The position numbers and the translations under genes were made by a program. Source: Parapristionchus giblindavisi (taxonomy: Eukaryota > Nematoda > Chromadorea > Rhabditida > Diplogasteridae). From it: a DNA stretch of 64,000 bases. The first letter of the stretch is position 1, and the number at the start of each line of letters is the position of its first letter. The notes beneath the pieces were generated by a model. That model saw only the letters and a program-made list of their open reading frames with translations, searched no databases and had not been told where the DNA came from. The stretch spans positions 186,001-250,000 of the forward strand of contig CALSFV010000088.1 of the NCBI GenBank assembly GCA_943737045.1. Reading direction: 5' to 3'. Below are positions 1 to 11,500 of the stretch, in pieces.

Positions 1-112
1 CTAGGTAACTATAGTTTACTATAGTGTGTTCCTACCATATTCGCTTACTGTCGTAGCTCTTTCGACCTTTTTGCACACGAACCGGCACTTTTTCATCTCT
101 CTTTCTCTCTCT

Positions 113-150
<38 letters not shown>

Positions 151-463
151 ATAGCTTTCCTCATTCGCCTTTATTTCTTCCACTTTCTTTGCTCTCTTGC
201 ACACTCTGGATGTCTAGAACTTCTCTGTCCTCTCAGTTCTCGCGTGGAAAAGTCACTTCCTGTTTGTTGAAATCTGTTCTCTCTGACTTTTCTCGTTTTC
301 TCGTCGCATGTTGGTTAACATTATGCATCACTTTCAGCTTCAGTAGTTAAACTATCGATGTCTTCGTATAATTAGTCTTTCTGATTGGAAGAAAGACAAT
401 GATGTGAGTTATAATTGTATTATTGTATATTGCTTTATATTAACTGAACCGTATATGATGGAC
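1..463. other. No gene seen; CT-rich start of window
   Basis: I see no coding exon here. A pyrimidine-rich tract with a (CT)n run lies at about 96-147. The short Arg/Glu-repeat ORF on the minus strand is only the reverse reading of that run. Confidence 0.6.
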
Positions 464-890
464 CAGGGCTGTGCATTTTACGTTTTACGATTTTACGATT
501 TTACGACTTTTTCGTAAAATTTTTACGTCGTAAAATTTTACGAAATGTTGAAAATTTAACGAATCGAAAAATATGACAAAAAACTGAATAATTGGTGAAG
601 TTTTTGACAAGAATTGGCGGAAAGTCAGTCTTTGGAGATGTATACATAATTTTCTACACGTTTTTAGCGGAAATTTCTTTCTTATCGTCTGTCCCTTGCA
701 TAAGAGAGTCGTTTATGAATATTTGATTGTTTCATATCTTTTATCACGAAATACATTTGGGACAATTTCTTATAAATTTGGCTCAAAATGTTTTATGAAA
801 ATTTTACGAATTTTACGAATTTTGCGAGAAAAAAAGTCGTGAAATTACGTTTTCGAAAATTTTACGAAAAAGATTTTACGCTCAGCCCTG
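464..890. mobile_element. hAT-like MITE
   Basis: The ends are inverted (CAGGGCTG at the left, CAGCCCTG at the right). The element is flanked by an exact 8-bp direct repeat TGATGGAC at 456-463 and 891-898. CAGGG-type ends with 8-bp target duplications are the hallmark of the hAT superfamily. The interior is AT-rich with repeated TTTTACGA words in both orientations and has no transposase, so it is non-autonomous. Confidence 0.8.
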
Positions 891-932
891 TGATGGACGT
901 CCAAAAATACCTCAGTCTACGGTATTTCTGTA

Positions 933-1570
933 TTGTGTGCAAAAGGGTGAATAATATTGTTTTTATGTTTGTTATATTATATTTTACAGATTCTAATTCA
1001 ATTCATCCATATCGTCAACAAATATTACTTTGTTGGAAATATTGAATAGAAGAATCAGTTGATACCAATTTATAATTCAGGTTCGTTCTTAATATATTTT
1101 GTCAGCTAGTAGTATAATCATTATTCTTTTGTTAACAAAACGTTGACAACTATGTTTTCTGAGGTTACATAGAAAAGATGATGCAACATTTTGATCCAAG
1201 ATGAACAAATCTTACAATAAGTACTTTATACTTTATTCTTATACATACAATACTTTATTCCATCAGCATGTCGTATGCACAGGGGGGGGGATGTTGTTAT
1301 TCAGTACTCCCTCATGAAAGATCAATACGTTGAGAATAGTGAATTGATTGAAGTAATATTAATGAATTCGTATTTGAATTATTCTTTAAATGGATCAATA
1401 GGGTAGTGCGGATTCTAAGCCTAAGCCATAATCGTAACCAAAGGAACTCGATTTATTGATGGTAGTATAGATCGATAGAATAAGTGCGTGGTCTTTTTGT
1501 ACGTACGAGCTACATTAATATTTTATTGATTCTTCATTTTCACCTCTCTGTTTATCGTTAAATATAAATA

Positions 1571-1604
<34 letters not shown>

Positions 1605-2459
1605 CTTAGGGGGGGGGGGGGTGATGAATAGAAATACTCCCCATTTCTGCGAATATATAGTGCTAGAAATCAGGCAGTGTGATTATTAAATAAACCAAAT
1701 GATATATTTATATTGATTATATCTACGTCCGAGAGCGCAATAGAACAATGTAAATGTAGAAGTGAACATATTATATATGATATAAGAAATTGATATGGTG
1801 AATAAAATGGTAAAATGGGGTTGTGTGCAAAAGGGTGAATAATATTGTTTTTATGTTTGTTATATTATATTTTACAGATTCTAATTCAATTCATCCATAT
1901 CGTCAACAAATATTACTTTGTTGGAAATATTGAATAGAAGAATCAGTTGATACCAATTTATAATTCAGGTTCGTTCTTAATATATTTTGTCAGCTAGTAG
2001 TATAATCATTATTCTTTTGTTAACAAAACGTTGACAACTATGTTTTCTGAGGTTACATAGAAAAGATGATGCAACATTTTGATCCAAGATGAACAAATCT
2101 TACAATAAGTACTTTATACTTTATTCTTATACATACAATACTTTATTCCATCAGCATGTCGTATGCACAGGGGGGGGGGATGTTGTTATTCAGTACTCCC
2201 TCATGAAAGATCAATACGTTGAGAATAGTGAATTGATTGAAGTAATATTAATGAATTCGTATTTGAATTATTCTTTAAATGGATCAATAGGGTAGTGCGG
2301 ATTCTAAGCCTAAGCCATAATCGTAACCAAAGGAACTCGATTTATTGATGGTAGTATAGATCGATAGAATAAGTGCGTGGTCTTTTTGTACGTACGAGCT
2401 ACATTAATATTTTATTGATTCTTCATTTTCACCTCTCTGTTTATCGTTAAATATAAATA

Positions 2460-2493
<34 letters not shown>

Positions 2494-3224
2494 CTTAGGG
2501 GGGGGGGGGTGATGAATAGAAATACTCCCCATTTCTGCGAATATATAGTGCTAGAAATCAGGCAGTGTGATTATTAAATAAACCAAATGATATATTTATA
2601 TTGATTATATCTACGTCCGAGAGCGCAATAGAACAATGTAAATGTAGAAGTGAACATATTATATATGATATAAGAAATTGATATGGTGAATAAAATGGTA
2701 AAATGGGGTTGTGTGCAAAAGGGTGAATAATATTGTTTTTATGTTTGTTATATTATATTTTACAGATTCTAATTCAATTCATCCATATCGTCAACAAATA
2801 TTACTTTGTTGGAAATATTGAATAGAAGAATCAGTTGATACCAATTTATAATTCAGGTTCGTTCTTAATATATTTTGTCAGCTAGTAGTATAATCATTAT
2901 TCTTCTGTTAACAAAACGTTGACAACTATGTTTTCTGAGGTTACATAGAAAAGATGATGCAACATTTTGATCCAAGATGAACAAACTTACAATAAGATAC
3001 TTTATTCCATCAGCATGTCGTATGCACAGGGGGGGGGGGGGGGAATGTTCTTATTCAGTACTCCCTCATGAAAAATCAATACGTTGAGAATAGTGAATTG
3101 ATTGAAGTAATATTAATGAATTCGTATTTGAATTATTCTTTAAATGGATCAATAGGGTAGTGCGGATTCTAAGCCTAAGCCATAATCGTAACCAAAGGAA
3201 CTCGATTTATTGATGGTAGTATAG
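933..3224. repeat. 888-bp tandem repeat, about 2.6 copies
   Basis: The same landmark (TTGTGTGCAAAAGGGTG) starts at 933, 1821 and 2709, an exact 888-bp step twice. The third copy stops near 3224. Copies 1 and 2 look nearly identical; copy 3 has a small internal deletion and longer G-run. Each unit carries a G-homopolymer, an (ATT)n tract and a second G-run. The ORF at 2089-2295 lies inside the unit and has no recognisable domain. Confidence 0.93.
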
Positions 3225-3297
3225 ACTAGGGATATTTAGTCGACTAAGTTTACTAAGTTACTAAGTTACTAAGTAATGGTTGAAACAGTAAGGAATA

Positions 3298-3643
3298 ATG
3301 GCTCGTTAAAAAATAGTGGAAAACCGAAATCGGCGACTTTCCGCCCGTTAAAAAAGTACCCGGAAAGTCGAAAATGGAAACACGAAATTTGAATTCGCGC
3401 GCGCTCAAAGAGGTGCGGGAATTCAAATTCCGACTTTCCGTCACCGATTTTTAGCAGTAAAATGGAAATTCAACTTCCTTCTTGCTAAAAATGGAATCCG
3501 CGAAAATTCGCTGTCGGAATTTGAATTCCTCTTTGCGCGCGCGCGAATTCAAATTTCGTGTTTCCATTTTCGACTTTCCGGGTACTTTTTTAACGGGTGG
3601 AAAGTCTCCGATTTCGGTTTTCCACTATTTTTTAACGAGCCAT
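3298..3643. mobile_element. Palindromic MITE, TA-flanked
   Basis: The sequence folds back on itself over about 346 bp. It starts ATGGCTCGTTAAAAAATAG and ends with the reverse complement, with TA on both sides. The arms are near-identical, including GC-rich GCGCGC blocks. No coding capacity. Confidence 0.75.
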
Positions 3644-6394
3644 TAAGCACCGAAAGAATACAAACGCAATACAAACTATTCTATTCTATCTTGAGTGTGC
3701 CAGATTAACGACACTATAGTAGTTAGTATATAGCTAAGAATAGTGTCGAGCGCTACGCGTACGCAACGCAATTGACAAATCGCCAAAACGTAAAGACCTA
3801 CCGTATACCTTATCAACGTTAATCTTTTATTTTATTTTTACTACTAAGCTGGTGAAGTTGTTCTTCAACCTAACCTATCAAATTATTCAGCTATCGCTCT
3901 AAAGCTTTCGTAATTGCAAAAAAACGTTAGGTTGAAGAAGAAGAAAGAGAGTTGGCAAAAATATGCAAATTGATCTCATACAAACAGTGAAGCGAACGTG
4001 AAGAAAATGTTTGTTTCTGTCATGTCTCTCTCAGAAAAATTAGATTTTTCTATTGTATTCTTTGAAGATTTCCCGTTGCACAATTTGTCAATTGCACCTA
4101 TCTACAGTACACCGTATGAACTGTACATCGGTGCATTAGCCCTCCGAATCCCCAAACCAAGATGACCCAGAGTATTCCGATTTCCTGAATGTCTTTAAAG
4201 GGATGAATCGTGGTAGACTGGAAGTTATCCTAAACCGGGATAAACCTTCGCTGATTTTGCTCTAAACTACACCATAATTAGAGAATGTTCAAGAAGTGGG
4301 TCAAGAGTGTCGGATAATCAACGGAAATTCAAACTGTGGAGTATACGACTTCTGCCCCCTATTTTAGGCGTCTCCCCCGGCATATGACTGATATCGATTT
4401 TGTGATAGGGCGAATAAATATTTAAATGCTATTCGAGAGTTAGATTTTTTGCGAATAAATATTTAAATGCAATTCGAGAGTTAGATTTTTTGCGAATAAA
4501 TATTTAAATGCAATTCGAGAGTAGACTTTCAACGAGCTACTAAATTATTCTCCATCCATTGCTTTTGGGGGTAACATGTTACTAATGTGGTGTTAAAATC
4601 TTGTAAAAGTAGATGGAAAAGTGAAAAGTAGTGTTAATTTTGTGCTTGTAAAAGTACGTGGAAAAGTAGCACATCTTCGTAATTGACAAACTTTTACAAT
4701 ACTTTTCCTATACGCGAGTGTTGGATTGCTACTTTTCCAACTACTTTTACAATCACAAAATTAACACTACTTTTCACTTTTCCATCTACTTTTACAATAT
4801 TTTAACACCGCATAAGTAATTACTAAGTTCGTAAGCTACCCTCTCCCCTTCTCTATCCGTCTCCCCTCCCCTCCCTCACACTCTTCCTCTCCCCTTATCT
4901 TTTGAATTATTTTTGATAAAATAAGCAATGTAAAACGTAAATATACATGAGCAGTCATCATCTTCCCTTCATCTCACTCATCCCCTCCTCTCTCTCCCTC
5001 GTCTCCATCCTCTTCCATTCCTCTCCCTGGCTCTGAAAGTGATATGACCGAAACAAATATTTTCTTCACTTTTTGCATGAGAAAATTACGGCACTACACA
5101 CGTTAGTTGACCACTCATGGCTTTCGGAAAAGAGCTAACTCGTATCTTATTTCGTAATATATTCAACTATTTTTGTTTCAAATCGAAGAACTCGAGTTGT
5201 GGCGCAATGTTAAAATGCGGTAACGAAAATACGATAGATAAATCACCTCGTGAAACGGAAGTTGTTTCGGAACACTGAATATCTCAAGAATTAGGATCAA
5301 ACGAAATTCTTCAATGAAAATCCATGACTTTATAATTGCAGTGAACATTCCAGTTTATCTAGTATTCGCTCTAAATTTGTGAAGAGGCGTAAACAATCGA
5401 TATAAGGCCAATGAGTGTGTTTGTATGAATGATATTCTAATTCCGGTTAGTTCCGATTATTGGTTGATCTTTCTTTTGGTTAGATACTTACCATTATGTT
5501 GGGCTGATTTGATTTTTTTCATAAAAATGACATTACTTGCAGATCTACTAGAAATTATCATCTTTTTTCTTTAATATATATATTCATGAATAAAATATTC
5601 ATCCATCTCTTCCAAGGTATGCTCATAATTATTATCATAGTTCTTCAGTTACTATATTGTATAGTTGTGTAAAGGAAGGAAAATCCCGATTTTTACAGGA
5701 GGCACCCCATGTCCGCGCCAATGAATGGATAATGTAATTGGTACTGATCACAATGATATTACCGGACCCCAACCGAATTGTCAGAAGGTGAACCCATCAA
5801 CCCAACCATTTTCTTCTCTTATTCATCACTTTTTGTTCGTTTTCTTTGTTTCGCATTTGTGTATGTAATACTTTAACCCCGTAACTGTAACTCGTCCCTG
5901 CTATCTGATCCCCGCCCCTGTTGCCTCGCCATCGCCCCTATACATACATCCCCTCACTTGGACAATATATCGTGTTATAGGAGTTCATCTATATCGATTG
6001 ATTTGTTATAAGGAATATCAGACTTATATAACGTAGGCACGCACATTCACTCTTTCATATCCTTTCTCATTTGAATCCTCCACTTAAGACCCAGACAAAC
6101 ACTAATATACTGTAGCCCATCTTTCGTACTGTAGTCATCAATCGATAATATACCACTCTCTTTGTAAATATTTATACGTATAGTATACCCGTACCGTATC
6201 TGAAAAAATAGAAGAAGATTAAATATTGAAACAAATCCTAGTTTTCTTGCCATGTTGTAATCGATATTGCCCTTATTATGTTGTATTCGATATGTAAATA
6301 TTGTTGTATTCGATATGTAAATAATAAAGAAGTTGGATGTGTAAAACATTTAAATGTGCAGTAAACATGAATGGAACTGGAATAAAAGGAAGCA
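3644..6394. other. No gene seen; short repeats
   Basis: I find no exon set I can support. About 4407-4531 holds three direct copies of a roughly 49-bp AT-rich unit (GCGAATAAATATTTAAATGC). About 4571-4812 is an imperfect inverted repeat rich in CTTTTACA/TGTAAAAG words, probably a MITE. About 4840-5040 is pyrimidine-rich. The ORF at 6047-6349 (minus) resembles nothing I know. Confidence 0.5.
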
Positions 6395-7640
6395 AATTAA
6401 TGGCCAACCAACAAATTATTAGCTCAACTTTAGAGTAAATTAAGGGCCAACCACCAAATTATTAACTAAACTTTAGAGTAAATTAAGTGCCAACCACCAA
6501 ATTATTAACTAAACTTTAGAGTAAATTAAGGGCCAACCACCAAATTATTAACTAAACTTTAGAGTAAATTAAGTGCCAACCACCAAATTATTAACTAAAC
6601 TTTAGAGTAAATTAAGTGCCAACCACCAAATTATTAACTAAACTTTAGAGTAAATTAATGGCCAACCAACAAATTATTAGCTCAACTTTAGAGTAAATTA
6701 AGGGCCAACCACCAAATTATTAACTAAACTTTAGAGTAAATTAAGTGCCAACCACCAAATTATTAACTAAACTTTAGAGTAAATTAAGGGCCAACCACCA
6801 AATTATTAACTAAACTTTAGAGTAAATTAAGTGCCAACCACCAAATTATTAACTAAACTTTAGAGTAAATTAAGTGCCAACCACCAAATTATTAACTAAA
6901 CTTTAGAGTAAATTAATGGCCAACCAACAAATTATTAGCTCAACTTTAGAGTAAATTAAGGGCCAACCACCAAATTATTAACTAAACTTTAGAGTAAATT
7001 AAGTGCCAACCACCAAATTATTAACTAAACTTTAGAGTAAATTAAGGGCCAACCACCAAATTATTAACTAAACTTTAGAGTAAATTAAGTGCCAACCACC
7101 AAATTATTAACTAAACTTTAGAGTAAATTAAGTGCCAACCACCAAATTATTAACTAAACTTTAGAGTAAATTAAGGGCCAAGCACCAAATTATTAACTAA
7201 ACTTTAGAGTAAATTAAGTGCCAACCACCAAATTATTAACTAAACTTTAGAGTAAATTAAGGGCCAAGCACCAAATTATTAACTAAACTTTAGAGTAAAT
7301 TAAGTGCCAACCACCAAATTATTAACTAAACTTTAGAGTAAATTAAGGGCCAACCACCAAATTATTAACTAAACTTTAGAGTAAATTAAGTGCCAACCAC
7401 CAAATTATTAACTAAACTTTAGAGTAAATTAAGGGCCAAGCACCAAATTATTAACTAAACTTTAGAGTAAATTAAGGGCCAACCACCAAATTATTAACTA
7501 AACTTTAGAGTAAATTAAGGGCCAACCACCAAATAATTAGCTCAACTTTAGAGTAAATTAAGGGCCAACCACCAAATTATTGGCCCAACTTTCGACTAAA
7601 TTAACAGCCCACCATCAAATTATCGACTAAACTTTAGAGA
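6395..7640. repeat. 43-bp minisatellite with 258-bp higher-order period
   Basis: About 28 head-to-tail copies of a 43-bp unit containing CCACCAAATTATTAACTAAA. A variant monomer (CCAACCAACAAATTATTAG) recurs at 6401, 6659 and 6917, exactly 258 bp (six monomers) apart, so blocks of six were amplified together. The monomer resembles the inside of the palindromic elements at 24029-24200 and 51262-51579. The repeats have no unique spacers, so this is not a CRISPR array. Confidence 0.93.
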
Positions 7641-8525
7641 TAATAATAAGCCAACTTAATATACACATGTATTAAATATGCCTCGTAACATCCCTTGCAG
7701 ACATCATAATAATTCATGAAAAAATAGAGTATAGGGTTTCGGTGTTAAAATATCACTGAAAATAACAACAAAAATCTTGAATTTACATTTCAACTTGTAT
7801 AGTTTAAAAATTAGCAAAAGAATATAGAATCACCGACATTTTAAACGTGTGCATTCTGTTTTTTAAAAATATTTTTATTTATACCGACGCCTTTCCGATA
7901 TCAAGTGGAACTTTCCTGACTTGGAATATGAGTATAGAACAGATATTTTCACTGAGTAAGGATTGTGTTGAGAGTATAATTTGTCGGAGACTTAAACCGA
8001 ACACATTTCGTATGAATTTAATAAAGATTTCGCAGTCCCTCCCGATTTTTTCATCGCCCAAATTCATCCACTTAAAATCTTGTCCATTCACCCACTGCTC
8101 ATCTTCAAACGTACAACTCCCGCTGTGATTAATATTCCTTTGCAATTATTGCAATATGAAAAAAGGATACAATATCACACCCTCTAGTAGAGGAAACTTT
8201 AATATTATTACTAAAGACCACTGTGAGATTGTTATAGAAGTTATTATTGTTCATGGACACTGATCAAATTTCACCAAATATGAGCAAAATACGATTGGAT
8301 CTTCAGGTACCCTTATTTAAAGCCACACCCCAGCTAATTTTACAAGAAAGCGAGAGAATGTGGCCAGAGCGTAGAGTTTCAAATTATTTCGAAATGCGCC
8401 ATTAAGCACGTGCGAACAAACTGATTTCTGTCGATTTAGCCGATTTTTTGTTAGAAAAAGGATATCCGAAAAAAAAGGATATAGGATATCCGTAATCACT
8501 ATTATTATAATTAAATTTGATTAAG
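7641..8525. other. Upstream region of gene A; one MITE, possible first exon
   Basis: Gene A lacks a visible first exon. An ATG at 8156 opens MKKGYNI, which loosely resembles the start of gene B (MHEKRYDIQ), but no donor site follows at the expected place. I therefore do not call it. A degenerate TTAA-type MITE lies at 8321-8403. Confidence 0.35.
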
Positions 8526-11500
8526 GGTCTACGTGGATGGGCAGTCACTGCCGTTGTAATCTTTCATTTCTTTCCTGATCTACTCCCATACGGATATCTC
8601 GGAGTCGACGTGTACGCTTCTTACTGTGGTGTTCAAAAGTATCGAAAAAAAGAGAAAAAAGACGAGAGAGTGTGTTGAATAAGGAGAATTCTTTTATTAT
8701 CGTGACTTTTGAACAGTGGCCGTATGGATGAACAACAGGAAAACAGGTTTCCTGGAAAAAGTGATGTCATTAGCGTTGGCGGAGCCCTTTTCCAAAAATC
8801 CTCCGTCTACGCTAATGACGTCACCTTTTCCCGGAAAACCGTTTTCCGTTGTTCACATGCATACGGCCGCAGATCATGACTCAATCATGGAAAGCTATGA
8901 TAACGTTCAAAATTGAAGACAAAAACTTCAGTTTCTTCGTGCTCTCTGGCTTCCTCATATCGTTGGTTCTCAATGACAAACCAACTACTTTCACCACATA
9001 CGAGCAGTTTTATTTCAAAAGAATAAGAAGAATCGTGCCTCTGTCGACGCTGGTATCCATTTTAGATTATTTATTTATTTATTTATTTATTTTATTTGTT
9101 TATTCCATCAAGTATATAGCATATTACTGATAAAGGGAAGTGAACAAATCATAATAATAATATAATATTTATGCGTTTTCAAGGAAACACGGTACAGAAA
9201 AGAACAAATAATATAAAATTTTGTGAATGAATGAGACGAACAGATAGAGATTGTTGAGATGATTTTTTGGTGAACACAAGAACTGTCGAAATAGAAATAC
9301 TATGGGGAATAGGGAGATCACATCAATCAATTTTCACTCAGGGAAACTAAAGGTAATCCGGTTTTTAGGTCGTACAAGAAGCCTTGCCGCTCTAGGAAAG
9401 AAGCTATTGTGCCTGTAGTGAAAGCGTGAGCCTGGATTATTAAAATTGAGACCATTATGAGTTGTATAAGTGCGAAAGTAATGTGGTTTTCGATTAGAGA
9501 TTTTATATTTTTTTCATTAATTATGTTTCGTCGTTTCGCGATTTCATCAAATATTTATTTTGCTTATGGGACAACAATGATCAATGGCTCCTTAACGAGT
9601 TCTGATATTTATTGATTATAGGTGATATTGATTTGCCTCATTCATACTTGGCTACTGAAGAGTGGTCGGATACTCCAATTCATAACCAAATCATCGCTAT
9701 TCGCACTATACTTTGTGACGAACTTAAAGATCAAAGATGAAGGAGAAGACTACTTCAGAAGTGTACATTTTTTCAAATATAATGAGACATCTAAAAAATC
9801 TGCTTCGATCCATCAATTCAAACCCGGGCTCATTTGAAAATAGCCGCTCTGGTAACGTTCTCTCGTTTTCTTTGTCTATAAGAGAGCGCTAACGAAGCGG
9901 AGAGTAAAATTAACTCGGGATGTCGTTTTAATCAAATGATTTCCAGAAGGGAATTTCAATCATATTATTACAAGTGATTTTTATACGCTATCTGTTCCGT
10001 ATCGCCTTGCATTTTACCATCATGACGCCGCAAACAAGGGAGGCTCTCATATCTCAGTGTTTACAGCTCTCGAATGCCGATGATCTCTTCACTCACACCT
10101 GGTCTTTATCAGTGGAAATCCAATTTTATCTGATGGCACCGCTCATTCTTCATCTTCTCAAGGTCTACCAATTTCCAAAATCCTGAAACCCTATTAATTT
10201 TCAGCCAAATTCGCAACCGGCTACTTTGGTCTACCTCGGGTGCATTGCTATCCTCTCAATATTGTATGAATTTTCAATCGGTCAGACAGAATCCTTCGGG
10301 TCCATGCCAGGTAGACTATGGCAGTTCATCGGCGGCGCGATAGCTTTCGCTATTCAGCAGGTTAGGATTGTTTTTTGTACTCACTGATGATTGTTCCCAG
10401 TCAAGTTCTTATACGATTTCAGCAATCAAGGCAATCGAATGAAAATTTCATGGATAATCCAATTCCGAGAAATACTGATAAGTTATTTTCCCAGAAAACC
10501 ATAGGTAAAATAGGTACCATGTGACTGTATTTGTTTGTAAAGTGAAAATTTTTGAGTGATACCAACATCCTTTTCCATCTTCGCTTTCGTTATCTACGCT
10601 ACGTTCGGCAATGAAGTGAGAACTACCCCCCCCCCCAGATAAATCAATCAATATTCATCCAGATCGGTATCATCCGTCTCGTAGTTACCGTACTCACAGC
10701 AGTCTTGCTAATATATCGATCGGATATTGCTCTATTGACTAATTACTGTATCGTATTGATAGGTGAGAATATGGTAGATCATACTCCTGATTATCGATTG
10801 ATTGGAGGAAATGCTTCGTACGCACTGTATCTCATCCATTGGCCGGTTGTTTGTTGGCTTAAAGAATACGGGCTGTATTCATGGCAAGGTGAGCCTTCCC
10901 TGTGGCTTGTTGAAAGATTTTCAATGTGTGACATGCAATTGTCATCCTATATCATTGGGCCTTTTGGCCTAGGCGCTTACCAACTGCGCTATGGGTACTG
11001 GCATGTTCATAATCTGTGACTTGATGTTCTAGCTCGTCTTTTCTCTATCGGCATTTGTGTCATTCTTTCCATATTCATCTATGCGTACTACGAGAAATGG
11101 TCAGTTCGCGATACTTCCAATCAATTGTTTACAGTACCTCAGGTATCTGAAACTGTCGGGATGGAGTACGGTACTTCTTATTAGCTCCTTATACATTGCG
11201 TGTGCTGTAGTGATAATCTTTAATCTTCGCTCGTATCGCTTCATTTTCAACAAAAACCAAGAAACGCTCAATGTCACATACAGATCTGATGAGGACTTCG
11301 TGCGTAAGTTCACTAGCCTACTGAAAATTGTAAAGTGACACCGAATAGCTCTAAACTCTGCCAACATTCTTTAGTTTTCTTTGCCCGCGCGAGAGACTAT
11401 TGCCAGAGAGGAGAATCAAATTATTGTTGAGTATGCATTTAACAACACGAGTTTTTTTTTTCAGCGAATGGCTTGCTATCTCCAGCTATGCGCCAATGGG

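Noticed and set aside
6395..7640. CRISPR-like regular repeats
   Set aside because: The 43-bp units are contiguous with no unique spacers, and the host is a eukaryote; it is a minisatellite.
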